In this document: positions 4,606 to 5,613 of the stretch, one piece after another
Layout: every line of letters starts with the position of its first letter
How positions within the stretch are numbered: the stretch's first letter is position 1
NCBI GenBank assembly: GCA_003446295.1
Contig: DMBB01000304.1
Span: 1-5,613 of the forward strand
Direction of reading: 5' to 3'
From: Erysipelotrichaceae bacterium
GTDB lineage: Bacteria; Bacillota_I; Bacilli_A; Erysipelotrichales; Erysipelotrichaceae
Length of the DNA: 5,613 nucleotides
Program-made: the position numbers and the translations under genes
The notes under the pieces: model-generated
Databases searched by the model: none
What the model saw: only the letters and a program-made list of their open reading frames with translations
Told to the model about the DNA's origin: nothing

Positions 4606-5613
4606 AGCACACCTCTGAATCTGACATACCTGCAGATCAAATATCCCATGAAAAATACTGTAAGGCAGATAAACGGTATCTGCGGCAGATCCGATTCATA
4701 TTCCGTGGTGACCTGAGCAGCCTGCATGGCAGGATCGCGCTGAATATCATCCAGGATCATATCAACATCCAGGGATCGCGTAACTTCATAGACCTGACCG
4801 CCTGTCTGCTCAATGCTCTGTCTGAAATCCCGCAGATTCTGGTCGTACACAAACAGCCTGTCTGATTCATACTTTTCACGGTCAGGGAAGATACCGAAGA
4901 TCGTGATATCATGCGAAGCCGCAAGCGCAGCTGCCTCATCCAGTTCCACAACAGGCTTTGTTTCCGCACGCTCATCATTGTCTGTCGTCATGATGATCAC
5001 TCTCGTACGTTCTTCATCATTCAGATCCGGAAAGCTGTACATCGCAGATGCCAATCCTTCACCGATCAGTGAACTTCCGCGGTAATAGCTGTCTACGATC
5101 GTTCCTGCATCAAAGAATTCAAGCTGCTTATAGATCTTTTCATATTCCGCATATTCACGGTCTGTCAGCCAGAACTTGTCCTCATATGCAACAAGCTCTT
5201 TCTGCAGAGAAAAGTATTCTTTCAGCTCGTCCAGTTTCTGCCGAATGAATGTATAGTCGTCACTTAATGGTACATACAGGATCGTTGATGTATTGTAGAT
5301 CGATATGCCGATGCGATCGCCTTCAAGTCCCTGTGACAGTTCTTTCAGCTGATCGACCAGCGCATCATTCAGTTCATAAATGGAATAGGAAACGTCAAGG
5401 CAGAAAATAATATCACGCTGACGCAGCGTTGTGGTCTCTTCCCGTGTCTCATACGGTCCTGCCGCAAGAAACAGCGCAGATACAACCATTCCGCACAATG
5501 TCAGTCTTGTCAGGATCCTCAAAAGACGCGCGGTCTGTTTTGCTTTGCGGAATTCAGGCACCTGTTCCAGCAGTCCTGCAGTCGATACTTTGACTCCGCC
5601 GCTGAATCCGGTG
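4602..5613 (-). CDS. Membrane-anchored VWA domain protein, 5' end beyond the window
   Basis: The frame is open to the right edge. A GTG at 5559-5561 could serve as a start, but no ribosome binding site precedes it. The 17 codons before it read as normal protein (TGFSGGVKVSTAGLLEQ), so the gene most likely starts outside. Numbering from that GTG, there is a membrane helix at about 19-35, a VWA domain at about 48-270, and a C-terminal helix at about 295-311. The metal site keeps D56-V-S-Y-S60, but has S164 (GSSLIG) where Thr is usual, and TTD194ND in place of the common TDGE. A segment of about 45 residues (116-160), charged and rich in Tyr/Lys/Glu, lies between the third strand region and the GSS motif and looks like an insertion. 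The gene is first of the three visible genes in the operon. It may form a heteromeric pair with the next VWA protein, as BatA and BatB are thought to do. Function is unknown. Confidence 0.85.
   Translation of the reverse strand, partial: TGFSGGVKVSTAGLLEQVPEFRKAKQTARLLRILTRLTLCGMVVSALFLAAGPYETREETTTLRQRDIIFCLDVSYSIYELNDALVDQLKELSQGLEGDRIGISIYNTSTILYVPLSDDYTFIRQKLDELKEYFSLQKELVAYEDKFWLTDREYAEYEKIYKQLEFFDAGTIVDSYYRGSSLIGEGLASAMYSFPDLNDEERTRVIIMTTDNDERAETKPVVELDEAAALAASHDITIFGIFPDREKYESDRLFVYDQNLRDFRQSIEQTGGQVYEVTRSLDVDMILDDIQRDPAMQAAQVTTEYESDLPQIPFICLTVFFMGYLICRYVRFRGVL

Noticed and set aside
5559..5561. GTG as the start of the first VWA gene
   Set aside because: No ribosome binding site precedes it and the frame continues upstream to the edge with plausible protein sequence.

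Overview
The window appears to come from a Bacillota (Firmicutes) chromosome. The evidence is a G+C content near one half by eye, strong purine-rich GGAGG-type ribosome binding sites, tight minus-strand operons, and protein families that resemble those of clostridia or Erysipelotrichia. Genus cannot be told from the sequence. The tetranucleotide GATC is unusually frequent across the whole window (about 80 copies by hand count against about 22 expected from length alone). I see no insertion sequence, CRISPR array, tRNA or rRNA.

Left part (1-2464), a transport and detoxification cluster on the minus strand. In transcription order it holds an MFS transporter (start 2371), a nitroreductase-family flavoprotein 20 nt behind it (start 1175), and, after a 109-nt gap with a hairpin, the first 179 codons of a MATE-family exporter that runs off the left edge.

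Centre (2372-2953). A MerR-family regulator is transcribed divergently from the MFS gene. The 93-nt space between them holds a perfect 7-1-7 palindrome. It lies inside the 19-bp spacer of a TTGCCT/TATGAT promoter that faces the MFS gene, which is the classic MerR-activated promoter layout. The same palindrome overlaps the probable -35 of merR. The likely circuit is that the regulator represses itself and switches on MFS plus nitroreductase when it senses an unknown small molecule. A good minus-strand terminator sits between merR and the next gene.

Right part (2954-5613), a minus-strand operon with genes joined by ATGA overlaps. It holds a membrane-anchored von Willebrand factor A (VWA) protein that is open to the right edge, a second membrane-anchored VWA protein resembling BatA/BatB, and a membrane-anchored TPR protein with a long Glu/Gln-rich acidic segment, resembling BatC. 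This is the downstream part of a MoxR/Bat-type (aerotolerance-operon-like) cluster. MoxR ATPase and DUF58 genes would be expected upstream, beyond the window. The first VWA protein has a partly altered metal site and an extra insertion, while the second has an intact one. No fully new system is evident. The least understood part is this VWA-VWA-TPR membrane module, whose function in Bacillota is not known to me.
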